NCBI GenBank assembly: GCA_041396845.1
Contig: JAWKXU010000001.1
Span: 62,001-126,000, forward strand
Origin: JAWKXU01 sp020446465
GTDB lineage: Bacteria > Pseudomonadota > Alphaproteobacteria > Sphingomonadales > Sphingomonadaceae
Direction of reading: 5' to 3'
Length of the DNA: 64,000 bases
This document shows positions 28,262 to 36,138 of the stretch, piece after piece; the first letter of the stretch is position 1, and every line of letters begins with the position of its first letter. The notes below the pieces were generated by a model. That model did no database searches, was not told the origin of the DNA, and saw only the letters and a list, made by a program, of their open reading frames with translations. Made by a program: the position numbers and the translations under genes.

Positions 28262-29750
28262 GGTCCGGTTTGGTCACTTTGCCCATGGCATTGCGGGGCA
28301 GGCTTTCAACAACCTTTAGCATACGCGGCATCTTGTAGGAGGATAGCCGCCCGTCGCACCATGCACGAAGGCTTTCCTCATCCAGCGTAGTGCCGGGGGC
28401 CAGCACCACGGCTGCCGCCACCGCTTCGCCCCAGGTCGCATCGGCCACGCCGATAACCGCGACTTCGGCAATCGCCGGATGTTCCAGCAGCACGCCTTCG
28501 ATTTCAAGCGCGGAGAGCTTGTAGCCGCCCGACTTGATGATATCGATCGAAGTGCGGCCCATGATCCGGTAATAGCCCTTGTCGATCACGGCCATGTCGC
28601 CCGTGCAGAACCAGCCGTCCACGAAACTTTCTGCCGTCGCCTTGGGGTTGTCCCAGTATTCAAGGAAGACGTTCGCGCCTTTGACCCGGATTTCGCCCGG
28701 CTGACCTTCGGTGGTGATGGTATTGCCGTCTTCGCCCACCAGCATGATTTCTACACCGGGTAGCGGCATTCCCACATGGCCTGCCCTGCGTTCCCCTTCA
28801 TAGGGGTTGGAAAGAGCCATGCCGATTTCGGTCATGCCATAGCGTTCCAGCAGGACTTGCCCGGTGCGCGCGCGCCACTGTTCAAACAGCGGCACGGGGC
28901 AGGCTGCAGAGCCTGACACGTTGAGCCGCATCGCGCCAAACCCTCTGGCGATGGCGTCCGCTGCGCCCGGTTCCAGAGCATCCATGTAATCCAGCAGTTT
29001 CACATAGATCGTTGGGACCGCCATGAAGACGCTGTAATGCCCATCGGCAACGCGCCGGGTGACAGCCGGGGCATCGAAACGGCGGAACAGGTCCACTTTC
29101 GCACCAGCCCAGAGCGCGCAGTTCAACACGTTGATGATCCCGTGAACATGGTGCAGCGGCAGGAACAGCGGAATGGTGTCTTCTGCCTGCCATCCCCATG
29201 CATCCAGCAGGGTCGTGATCTGCGCGGCGATATTGGCATGGGTTGTCACAACGCCCTTGGGCTTGTTTGTGGTGCCGCTGGTGAAGACCATCATGGCCCG
29301 GCGTTCGGGCGCCACAGTGGGCAAGGTGACAGGCGGGGCATCCCGCAGATCAGCCACGTCCACAACATTTACGCCCAGCCTGTTGCACAGGGCGACGAGT
29401 TCGGCAGGGCAGTCCGCTCCGGCGATCAGCCGCGTGACCCGCGCGCAGGAAAGGTAATGTTCCAGCTCGGGAATGGCAGACCCTGTGTTGAGCGGAACGG
29501 CAATGCCGCCCGCGCGCCAGACCCCGTGCATGACAGCAACATAATCAACGCTGGCCGGCAGGAAGAAAGCAATCCGTTCTTCGGCAAGGTCAGCCGCGCC
29601 GTTCAGTAAGGCGCTGGCGCAAGCATTGGCGAACCTGTCCAGTTCTGCATATGTCACGGCGCGCTCGCCGTCGGTCAGCGCGACTTTGGTATTGGCGGGG
29701 GCGATAGGCGGGAAATGGATCGGTTCGATACTGGTCATGCGTGCGGCCAT
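28242..29750 (-). CDS. malonyl-CoA synthetase-like acyl-CoA ligase
   Basis: A 502-residue adenylate-forming enzyme (class I). The AMP-binding motif is MVFTSGTTNKPKGVV. Later motifs LLERYGMTEIGMALSNPY, DGWFCTGDMAVIDKGYY and IMGRTSIDIIKSGGYK, and the C-terminal lysine in PRNAMGKVTKPDL, are all present. YGMTEIGM and IKSGGYKLSALEIE are typical of malonyl-CoA synthetase (MatB/ACSF3) and close relatives. It probably activates a short dicarboxylic or carboxylic acid. The gene is convergent with the enoyl-CoA hydratase gene. Confidence 0.87.
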   Translation of the reverse strand: MAARMTSIEPIHFPPIAPANTKVALTDGERAVTYAELDRFANACASALLNGAADLAEERIAFFLPASVDYVAVMHGVWRAGGIAVPLNTGSAIPELEHYLSCARVTRLIAGADCPAELVALCNRLGVNVVDVADLRDAPPVTLPTVAPERRAMMVFTSGTTNKPKGVVTTHANIAAQITTLLDAWGWQAEDTIPLFLPLHHVHGIINVLNCALWAGAKVDLFRRFDAPAVTRRVADGHYSVFMAVPTIYVKLLDYMDALEPGAADAIARGFGAMRLNVSGSAACPVPLFEQWRARTGQVLLERYGMTEIGMALSNPYEGERRAGHVGMPLPGVEIMLVGEDGNTITTEGQPGEIRVKGANVFLEYWDNPKATAESFVDGWFCTGDMAVIDKGYYRIMGRTSIDIIKSGGYKLSALEIEGVLLEHPAIAEVAVIGVADATWGEAVAAAVVLAPGTTLDEESLRAWCDGRLSSYKMPRMLKVVESLPRNAMGKVTKPDLKPLFS

Positions 29751-29785
29751 AGCATCCTGTTGGGCAATGGCGAAGTCTCTCGAAG

Positions 29786-30409
29786 TCAGTCCAGTTCGAT
29801 AACACAGCCTGCCAGCCGTTCGACTTCGGCCCGATCATGGCTGACATAGATAATCGGTATGGAAAGCTCGTCGCGGATGCGCTCGATCAGGCGCATGATC
29901 CCGTCGCGCCGTGATGCGTCGAGCGAGGAAAGCGGCTCATCCATCAACAGAAAGCGCGGCCCGGCAAGCAATGTCCGCCCGATTGCCACCCGCTGCGCTT
30001 CACCGCCGGAAAGCGTGCGCGGCATCCTGTGCAGCAGGTGCTCGATACCCAGAAAGCCCACGGCAACGTCCAGCGCCAGGCTGCGGCGGTGTTCTGGCGC
30101 CAGTTTCCATCCATAGAGCAGGTTGTCGCGCACGGTGAGGTGGGGGAACAGCCGCCCATCCTGAAAGACATAGCCGCAGGCGCGTTGTTCGGGCAGCAGG
30201 TTTATGCCTGCCTCCTTGTCGAACAGGGTCTTGCCCGCAATCGTGATGTGGCCTCTGTCGGGTTGTAAAAGCCCCGCAATCATTTCCAGCGTAGATGTCT
30301 TGCCAACCCCCGATGCTCCGAACAGGGCAACGACGCGCGCATCGGATGCGAATTGCACCGCGATGTCGCGCCCCGCCCGGCGCACGCTGACATCGACATC
30401 AAAGGACAT
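29786..30409 (-). CDS. modC: molybdate ABC transporter ATP-binding protein, short form
   Basis: A 207-residue ABC ATPase for molybdate import. Walker A is GASGVGKTST, the signature is LSGGEAQRVAIGRTLL and Walker B is FLLMDEPLSSLD. It is far shorter than E. coli ModC (about 352 residues) because it lacks the C-terminal MOP/TOBE domain that binds molybdate, so feedback by bound oxyanion would be absent. The start at 30409 overlaps the modB 3' end by 11 bases. Context (modA, modB) fixes the substrate as molybdate or a similar oxyanion. Confidence 0.9.
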   Translation of the reverse strand: MSFDVDVSVRRAGRDIAVQFASDARVVALFGASGVGKTSTLEMIAGLLQPDRGHITIAGKTLFDKEAGINLLPEQRACGYVFQDGRLFPHLTVRDNLLYGWKLAPEHRRSLALDVAVGFLGIEHLLHRMPRTLSGGEAQRVAIGRTLLAGPRFLLMDEPLSSLDASRRDGIMRLIERIRDELSIPIIYVSHDRAEVERLAGCVIELD

Positions 30410-31100
30410 GGCCGCTTTCCCCCTGACGACCGCGGCGCACCAGCCATTCCGACGCCACCAGTGCCGCCAGCGAAAGCGCAATCGACACCAGCGCGAGGCG
30501 GGTGACGGTGCTTTCCCCGCCGGGAACCTGTAGCGCGGTATAGATCGCCAGTGGCAGGGTGCGCGTTTCTTCCGGCACGTTGGACACGAACGTTATCGTT
30601 GCGCCAAACTCCCCGATGGAGCGGGCAAACCCCAGGACAAGCGCTGCCAGCACGCCGGGCATGGCCAGCGGTAATGTGATGGACCGGAAGGTTTTCCAGC
30701 GACTTGCGCCAAGCGTGCGCGCGGCCACTTCAAAACGCTGGTCGATACCTTCCAGCGACAGGCGGATGGCCCGCACCATCAGCGGCAAGGCCATGACACC
30801 AGCAGCGAGCGCGGCCCCCGTCCAGCGGAACATCAGGGTGATGCCCAGCATATCTGCCAGAAAACGCCCGGCCGGACCGTTGTTCCCGAACAGCAGGAGC
30901 AGCCCCCAGCCGGTGACGACCGGAGGGAGGACCAGCGGCAAGTGGACAAGCGCATCGAGGAAAATCTTGCCGGGCAGGCGCGTGCGTTCCAGCACCCAGG
31001 CGATGGCAAAGGAGACAGGCAGCACAAGCATGATCGCAACGCCACTGACCTTGAGAGAGAGCGCCACGACGGCCCATTCATCTGCGGAGAGAAAATCCAT
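30399..31100 (-). CDS. modB: molybdate ABC transporter permease
   Basis: A 233-residue inner membrane permease with about five hydrophobic segments. The ABC-contacting EAA-type loop is EVAARTLGASRWKTFRSITLPLAMPGV, and the following EFGATITFVSNVPEETRTLPLAIY is diagnostic for ModB/CysT-type permeases. It follows modA by 6 bases and overlaps modC. Confidence 0.94.
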   Translation of the reverse strand: MDFLSADEWAVVALSLKVSGVAIMLVLPVSFAIAWVLERTRLPGKIFLDALVHLPLVLPPVVTGWGLLLLFGNNGPAGRFLADMLGITLMFRWTGAALAAGVMALPLMVRAIRLSLEGIDQRFEVAARTLGASRWKTFRSITLPLAMPGVLAALVLGFARSIGEFGATITFVSNVPEETRTLPLAIYTALQVPGGESTVTRLALVSIALSLAALVASEWLVRRGRQGESGHVL

Positions 31101-31106
31101 GCGGTG

Positions 31107-31877
31107 TTATCGCGCGCCGCCAAAGCCATATTTCGCGAATATCGCCTGTCCGTCCGGGGAAAGCAGGAATGCCAGAAATGCTTTCGTCTCGGTGCGTCTT
31201 GAAGTCTTGAGCAGCGCGATCGGGTATATGATCGGCGCGTGGCTGGCATCGGGGAAGGTTCCCGCCACTTTGACGTGCGGGTCTGCAATGGCATCGGTCG
31301 CATAAACGATACCCAGCGGAGCCTCGTTACGGCTGACCAGCCCAAGCGCCACGCGGACATTTTCCCCGCTGGCAATTTTCGTCTCTACGCTGTCCCAAAC
31401 GCCCAAGGACTCAAGCGCCTGCTTGCCATAGCGCCCGGCAGGCACGCCATCGGGGTTGGCCATGGCCAGCCGCCTGCCGCCAAGCGCCGCCGCCAGATCG
31501 AAACCGGGCTTTATTGCAAGATCAGGCGCGGATGACCGTGGGGCCACCAGCACCAGACTATTGGTAACAAGGACTGCCCGCGTTTCAGGCACGATCAGCC
31601 CTTTTTGCGCGAGGACATCCATCCATCTGGTATCAGCCGATATATAGAGGTCAGCTTGCGCGCCAGAACTGATCTGGCGGGCAAGCGCTGAACTGGCCGC
31701 GAAGGACAGCACCGGGCGCGGGTGTCCCTTGTCCGCCCATGCGTCGGCAGCGGCATCCAATGCTTCTTGCATACTGGCGGCGGCCAGAACGACTGGCCCT
31801 TTTGCCGTTTCATTCGGCGCACTGCACCCGGCGAGTGCGAGCAGGAACAGGGCAAACAGGGAATAGAGATATCGCAA
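31107..31877 (-). CDS. modA: molybdate-binding lipoprotein ModA
   Basis: A 256-residue periplasmic binding protein. The N-terminus is a lipoprotein signal (LFALFLLALAGC). The mature part starts with V-V-L-A-A-A-S-M-Q-E-A, a ModA hallmark, and contains FAASSALARQISSGAQADLYISAD and later GIVYATDA. I chose the TTG at 31877; the frame is open to 31928, but that longer form would place the candidate Mo-box inside the coding region. It is the first gene of modABC. Confidence 0.9.
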   Translation of the reverse strand: MRYLYSLFALFLLALAGCSAPNETAKGPVVLAAASMQEALDAAADAWADKGHPRPVLSFAASSALARQISSGAQADLYISADTRWMDVLAQKGLIVPETRAVLVTNSLVLVAPRSSAPDLAIKPGFDLAAALGGRRLAMANPDGVPAGRYGKQALESLGVWDSVETKIASGENVRVALGLVSRNEAPLGIVYATDAIADPHVKVAGTFPDASHAPIIYPIALLKTSRRTETKAFLAFLLSPDGQAIFAKYGFGGAR

Positions 31878-31900
31878 TGTGGGACAATCCTGACCTTTTC

Positions 31901-31918
31901 TATATCTCACCGTATATA
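31901..31918 (-). promoter_or_regulatory. candidate ModE-type Mo-box upstream of modABC
   Basis: On the plus strand the sequence is TATATC-TCACCG-TATATA, one mismatch from the TATATA-N6-TATATA core of alphaproteobacterial Mo-boxes. It lies 24-41 bases upstream of the modA start, where a repressor would cover the promoter. No modE/mopA gene is in this window. Confidence 0.5.
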
Positions 31919-31997
31919 AAAGAAGCACTATTGGAAAGCAGACATTCGGTTCGTGGTCTGACGATCAGGCATGTTTGGCGAAATCTTGTGAAGCGTT

Positions 31998-32023
31998 GTA
32001 ACCTTCCCGCCTCATGGTGCGAA
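31998..32023 (+). promoter_or_regulatory. predicted sigma-F-type ECF promoter of the bufferin operon
   Basis: GTAACC (31998-32003), a 16-base spacer and CGAA (32020-32023) match, as far as I recall, the promoter reported for Caulobacter sigma-F (GTAACC-N16-CGAA). It lies 37 bases upstream of the DUF2282 start. Because the operon encodes a sigma-F-like factor itself, autoregulation is likely. Confidence 0.65.
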
Positions 32024-32060
32024 CCTGTGGGGTGTTACAACTGGATACAAGGATCAGACC

Positions 32061-32339
32061 ATGTCCAACCGGATCGTATATTCCGCCGTGTTTGCCGTAG
32101 CTGCGGCAGGCGTTGCAGTCTCTTCCCCGTCCGACGTTCAGGCCAGGGGCAATATGGAGAAATGTTATGGCGTCGCCAAGGCGGGCCAGAATGACTGCGC
32201 AGCAGGCCTGGGGACAAGCTGTGCGGGAACCTCCACACGCGATTACCAGGGCAATGCGTGGAAACTGGTGCCGGCGGGAACGTGCATAAAAATCAGGACG
32301 CCCAGGGGCAATGGCTCGCTGACGCCGATTGAGCGTTGA
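32061..32339 (+). CDS. bufA1: BufA1-like (DUF2282) bufferin precursor peptide
   Basis: A 92-residue peptide. The first ~29 residues form a signal peptide ending A-R-G. The core carries four cysteines (35, 46, 54, 75) in the DUF2282 pattern: EKCYGVAKAGQNDCAAG, TSCAGTS and a final VPAGTCIKI. Such peptides (bufferins) are exported and, in studied cases, BufB/BufC modify core cysteines so that the product binds copper or other metals. Here no DUF692 (bufB), DUF2063 (bufC) or DoxX gene is adjacent. AAGGA lies 8 bases ahead of the ATG. Followed by sigF-like and nrsF-like genes. Confidence 0.88.
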   Translation: MSNRIVYSAVFAVAAAGVAVSSPSDVQARGNMEKCYGVAKAGQNDCAAGLGTSCAGTSTRDYQGNAWKLVPAGTCIKIRTPRGNGSLTPIER

Positions 32340-32372
32340 ACATCTGGAACGAGGCGACGCTGGTATCACGCG

Positions 32373-32903
32373 ATGATCTGCGACGATGCGACTCTTGCCC
32401 ACTTGATGAAATCGGCACAGGCTGGCGACCGGCAGGCCTATAGCACTCTGCTTGAAGAAAGCGCCCGCTGGTTAAGGCGGTACTTTGCGCGCCGGATTGC
32501 GCCCGCACAACTTGACGATCTGGTGCAAGAGGTTCTGCTGTCGATCCACCGCAAGCGCGCGAGTTACGATCCTGCGCGCCCTTATCTGCCGTGGCTGGCG
32601 GCGGTCGCCCGTTATCGGTGGGTCGATCATTTACGCAAGGTCTATCGCAATGCAGATGTGTCGGAAGCGTCTGACATTTCCTGCACGGAGGCTGACCAGG
32701 ACGTGATCGCCACGCGCATCAGCCTTGCCCGCCTGCTGGAGCAGCTCCCGGCGGCGCAAGCGCAGGCTATCGAGCTGGTTAGGATAGAAGGTTATTCGAT
32801 CAGGGAGGCCTCGCGGATAAGCGGGCTGAGTGAACCGCTGGTCAAGGTCAACATCCATCGCGGTCTGAAAAAACTGGCGTCCATGGTCGAAGAAGCTGGG
32901 TAA
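32373..32903 (+). CDS. sigF: ECF sigma factor, sigma-F/NrsF group
   Basis: A 176-residue sigma-70-family factor. Region 2 is visible as DLVQEVLLSIHRKRASYDPARPYLPWLAAVARYRWVD in pieces (the RPYLPW-L-A-A-V-A-R-Y-R segment is typical for this group), and region 4 as IELVRIEGYSIREAS and LVKVNIHRGLKKL. It should direct RNA polymerase to metal or oxidative stress genes when released by the anti-sigma factor encoded next. The gap to bufA is 33 bases and to nrsF 4 bases. Confidence 0.9.
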   Translation: MICDDATLAHLMKSAQAGDRQAYSTLLEESARWLRRYFARRIAPAQLDDLVQEVLLSIHRKRASYDPARPYLPWLAAVARYRWVDHLRKVYRNADVSEASDISCTEADQDVIATRISLARLLEQLPAAQAQAIELVRIEGYSIREASRISGLSEPLVKVNIHRGLKKLASMVEEAG

Positions 32904-32907
32904 AGTT

Positions 32908-33555
32908 ATGGAACCATTAAATGAAAAGCGCCTGTTCGACGAATTGGCTGGTGATTTGCAGCCAGTCCGCCCGCTCCGGCGATCCGTGGGCGCGGCTCTG
33001 ACCCTGGCTGCATTCATCGTGACAATTCTGGGTGTGGCGCTGTTTCAAGGGCTGGGTAGCGGCATCCTGCACGGCGATGTGGCCGCTACATTTGTCGTCA
33101 CCAATGGCCTGTTGCTGGTGTTGGGGATTGCAGCGGCGATGGCTACCGTTGCAATGGCCAACCCCGAGGTCGGGTCACGATACGATGGGCCGAAATGGGC
33201 GATGGCTGCCGCCGCGTTTCTGCCATTGGCCGCTTTGGCAGTTGGCCTGCACCATGGCGATGGTCACGCCAGTCTGGCCGGAACAGCGATTGACTGGCAC
33301 TGCTTCATCCACGGCTTGCTCTACAGTGTTTTGATCGCGTTCGTGCTGGCCATCTGGTTATACAGGGGGGCACCTGTTTCACCTGCGCGCGCAGGTCTCT
33401 ATCTGGGCGTTGCGGCAGGGGCGCTGGGCGCTGTGGCTTACGGGATGTCTTGCCCGTTGCAGACCATGAACCACCTTGGCATCTGGCATGTGTTGCCGGT
33501 TGCGGTGGCTGGTCTGCTGGGGCGGCTCCTTGTTCCTCGCCTGCTGCACTGGTAG
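32908..33555 (+). CDS. nrsF: NrsF-family (DUF1109) membrane anti-sigma factor
   Basis: A 215-residue inner membrane protein with about six hydrophobic segments after a short cytoplasmic N-terminus that would bind the sigma factor. Two cysteines, 132 (in DWHCFIHGLL) and 182 (in GMSCPLQTMNH), correspond closely to the pair in Caulobacter NrsF that I recall as needed for sensing metals. Each has a nearby histidine, which suits metal binding. It ends W-after-L-L-H. Last gene of the three-gene operon. Confidence 0.88.
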   Translation: MEPLNEKRLFDELAGDLQPVRPLRRSVGAALTLAAFIVTILGVALFQGLGSGILHGDVAATFVVTNGLLLVLGIAAAMATVAMANPEVGSRYDGPKWAMAAAAFLPLAALAVGLHHGDGHASLAGTAIDWHCFIHGLLYSVLIAFVLAIWLYRGAPVSPARAGLYLGVAAGALGAVAYGMSCPLQTMNHLGIWHVLPVAVAGLLGRLLVPRLLHW

Positions 33556-33580
33556 CGCCCGGCCGCAGGCGCCGCGCGGG

Positions 33581-33687
33581 CTATAGCGTTTCGTGAAAAT
33601 GTTGAACCGGAAGAAACGCTATAGGCTTTTGAATTGTCGCATTTCCTGGCCGAAAAAGTCTACCACCTTTTTCTCGAAATGTTTTAA
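33581..33687 (-). repeat. dispersed two-hairpin repeat, copy B
   Basis: Outer hairpin: CTATAGCGTTTC (33581-33592) pairs perfectly with GAAACGCTATAG (33613-33624). Inner hairpin: GCATTTC (33639-33645) with the CGAAAT block near 33675-33681, enclosing GAAAAAG/CTTTTTC. The TTA at 33684-33686 at its edge is the stop codon of the minus-strand gene that follows. The first stop base to GAAATGC distance is 41 bases. Confidence 0.85.
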
Positions 33688-34064
33688 CGCTTGAGAGATT
33701 CGAAACGGTCGATCGGCTCGAAATTGAGATCGCCCATCGCGACGTAAATCGGTTCGAAAAACTTGTTCTGGTCGATCGTTTCGGAAAAACTGTATTCCGG
33801 TCGTTTCGGGAAGGTTTCCTTCAGTTTTTCCAGAAAGCTCTCCACGTCATCGGTTTCAAAATAATAGAGCGAGAGATACGCAAACTGGTTGTCCATCTGG
33901 AAGGGGAACATCTTCGGCACATCGACAGCCTTGAAGCGTCCAAGCGGGACCAGCCCAGGCAGGGATTTATATGTCGGATACGCGGTATTGTCATACCAGT
34001 CGTTGAATTCCGCATCCTTGCCGGGGAGCGGGTTCGTCATCGCGAGCAAGAGGTGTTTGGCCAT
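33684..34064 (-). CDS. hypothetical protein, ferredoxin-like (EthD/Dabb-type) fold suspected
   Basis: A 126-residue protein that I do not recognise by function. It begins MAKHLLLAMTNPLPGKDAEF and contains NDWYDNTAYPTYKSLPGLVP and GRFKAVDV, a pattern seen in dimeric alpha-beta-barrel proteins of the EthD/Dabb kind, which often act on small aromatic or polyketide-like molecules. AAGGATT precedes the ATG at 34064. Its stop codon is donated by repeat copy B. No operon partner is visible; the next minus-strand gene upstream ends 200 bases away. Confidence 0.65.
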   Translation of the reverse strand: MAKHLLLAMTNPLPGKDAEFNDWYDNTAYPTYKSLPGLVPLGRFKAVDVPKMFPFQMDNQFAYLSLYYFETDDVESFLEKLKETFPKRPEYSFSETIDQNKFFEPIYVAMGDLNFEPIDRFESLKR

Positions 34065-34205
34065 CGGCAATCCTTCCCATTTGTGTTTCGTTTGCTGCAC
34101 TTCGCCAATTTGTAATTGAGCGAATGGTCAGAAATTTGATCGTGCGCTGAAAGGCCGAGGCAGGTCAAGCATGGAAAACGGTAATCGAAGAAAAAGAGGG
34201 GCGAA

Positions 34206-34239
34206 GAAAAAAGGGGGCGCGCCACTGATGGCCGCCCCC
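34206..34239 (-). terminator. intrinsic terminator of the CsgG-like gene
   Basis: On the minus strand GGGGGCG-GCCA-TCAG-TGGC-G-CGCCCCC forms a strong stem with a one-base bulge, followed by a run of T (34212-34207). It lies just past the CsgG-like gene stop. Confidence 0.85.
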
Positions 34240-34265
34240 TCTGCCATGGCTTTTTACAGTTTTAC

Positions 34266-35030
34266 TTACTTTGCTTCTGGCGCTGCGGCTGCCGCATCGT
34301 CCGGCAAGCCGCCAAGCTGGCCGACAAGTTTGGTGTAAGCGTCGAGATAAGCCAGAACGATAACTTGCCCGATTTCGGTGTTCTGGTAGCCGCCGCCCGC
34401 GACACCGCCGAACACGCCGCCCCCAAACAGGCCGCCACCGCCGCCGCCAAAGCTGAGGTCGGACTTGCGGGCATAGCCTTCGGTCAGCGCTTCTTCGACG
34501 GTTGTGCGCGCGTTCACGATCGACAGCGTGACATTGGCTTCACCCTTCTTGACCTTGATGCCGCCAGCGACCGCGCCGAGCGGACCACCGACAAAATTGC
34601 CAAGGAAGCCGCCGAAACCGCCACCGCCGGAGTTCTTGTTGGTGGAGACGATGTCGGGCTGGAGGAAATAGTCAGCCGCCTTGACCTGTCCTTTGCCGAG
34701 GTTTGAACCTTCCTGCAGCTCGCCCTGGTCAGCCAGTGCGCGTTCCATTGCCCGGCTCTGCATAGAGCGCCCGCGGTTGACGAGCTGGAAACAGCCCGAA
34801 CGCTGGACAAATATCTTGATGATGGCTTCGGGGCTGCCGAGGCTGAATTCGCGCCACCACTGGTTGTCAGGCTCGACAATGGCGACAGTCCCCAGGTTGC
34901 GGTTGCAACGCGGGATTTCCTGCGTGCCCTTTGACTGTTCCTTGCGAGCGGACGATTCGCTCTTCGCCAGTGCCGGTGTTGCTGTGGACGCAAGGGCAAG
35001 CGCCACTGCGCCGCCAATCAGCTTTTTCAT
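34266..35030 (-). CDS. CsgG/HfaB-family secreted protein
   Basis: A 254-residue envelope protein with a Sec signal peptide (about residues 1-22, ending P-A-L-A-K). The mature part matches CsgG/HfaB proteins: RNLGTVAIVEPDNQWWREF, F-V-Q-R-S-G-C-F-Q-L-V-N-R-G and the late VTLSIVNARTT block. Two glycine-rich stretches lie near residues 135-155 and 195-215. There is no lipobox cysteine at the cleavage site, unlike CsgG itself. Relatives form secretion pores or holdfast/curli assembly factors; no curli genes are adjacent, so the role is unclear. A strong terminator follows. Confidence 0.8.
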   Translation of the reverse strand: MKKLIGGAVALALASTATPALAKSESSARKEQSKGTQEIPRCNRNLGTVAIVEPDNQWWREFSLGSPEAIIKIFVQRSGCFQLVNRGRSMQSRAMERALADQGELQEGSNLGKGQVKAADYFLQPDIVSTNKNSGGGGFGGFLGNFVGGPLGAVAGGIKVKKGEANVTLSIVNARTTVEEALTEGYARKSDLSFGGGGGGLFGGGVFGGVAGGGYQNTEIGQVIVLAYLDAYTKLVGQLGGLPDDAAAAAPEAK

Positions 35031-35177
35031 TGAAAACTCCCTCGAAAACAGTTTCGTCACGAATGCGGCACATGCGCCGCGCAATCTGATGCTGCGATCC
35101 CGTTTGTGCGAGACATTACCTATCATTGGGCAACAGTCCAACAGGTTGATGATAATTATCTGTATTTTCAGCCAGGG

Positions 35178-36035
35178 TCAGCGCCGCAACACAGCCATAT
35201 TGTCAATCAGGCGCGTCGATCCGATCCTTGCGGCCACCAGCAACCGCGCCGGGTCGGTGCCGAGCGATAAAACTGGCGCAAGGCTATCGGCATTGGCGAG
35301 GGCGGCGTAATCGACTGTATGGAATCCCGCGGTTTTGAGCGCAGTTTCAAGGCCTGCGAGCGCACCGGCAACATCCCCGCCAGCTTCGATCGCAGCAATG
35401 GTTTCACGCATGGCGCGTGGCAAACTGGCTGCGGCTGTCCGTTCAGTTGATGAAAGATAGCGGTTGCGGCTGGACATGGCGAGGCCATCATCCTCACGCA
35501 CGGTTGGCACGCCGATGATATTGCCGACAGCGGGCTGTGTCAGGTCAAGATCGCGGGCCATCCGCCGGATAACGGCGAGTTGCTGCCAGTCCTTTTCTCC
35601 GAACAGGGCCATGTCAGGCAGAACCTGATGGAACAGCTTGCAAACCACCGTCGCCACACCGTCAAAGTGGCCGGGGCGCGCCGCACCGCAGAAATTATCG
35701 CTGACGCCGGACACCGAAACATTCGTGGCAAACCCGTCGGGGTAAACTTCCGCAACGTCGGGCGCCCACAGCACGGCGACGCCTTCTGCTTCCAGCAACC
35801 GGCTGTCTTCGGCCATCTGGCGAGGATAAGCGTCGAGATCCTCATTCGGGCCGAATTGCGTGGGGTTGACGAAGATTGATACGATGACGTGCCGGGCCTT
35901 CTTTCGGGCTTCGCGGACCAGTGTCAGGTGGCCTTCGTGCAGCGCGCCCATAGTGGGGACGAGGGCGATTTCACCATCGCGCTGCAAGTCGGCAATGGAT
36001 TTCCTCAACAGTTCGAGCCCGGTGATGGTTTGCAC
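35178..36035 (-). CDS. panC: pantothenate synthetase
   Basis: A 285-residue enzyme that joins pantoate and beta-alanine using ATP in coenzyme A synthesis. LVPTMGALHEGHLTLV near residue 26 holds the HxGH nucleotide site, and IFVNPTQFGPNEDLDAYPR, FGEKDWQQL and the KMSKS-like L-A-M-S-S-R-N-R-Y-L block follow. I chose GTG at 36035, about 10 bases after GGAGG; another GTG only one base from GGAGG is too close. The gene is divergent from mipZ. Confidence 0.94.
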   Translation of the reverse strand: MQTITGLELLRKSIADLQRDGEIALVPTMGALHEGHLTLVREARKKARHVIVSIFVNPTQFGPNEDLDAYPRQMAEDSRLLEAEGVAVLWAPDVAEVYPDGFATNVSVSGVSDNFCGAARPGHFDGVATVVCKLFHQVLPDMALFGEKDWQQLAVIRRMARDLDLTQPAVGNIIGVPTVREDDGLAMSSRNRYLSSTERTAAASLPRAMRETIAAIEAGGDVAGALAGLETALKTAGFHTVDYAALANADSLAPVLSLGTDPARLLVAARIGSTRLIDNMAVLRR

Positions 36036-36138
36036 CTGTTTCACGCCTCCGATAGAATACGCGCCTGTAATGGCTTGCGCCGGTCCTAGACCGCGCGGGC
36101 GCAATGGTCCAACTTCGTATCGAAAGTTTCTTCGCCTC

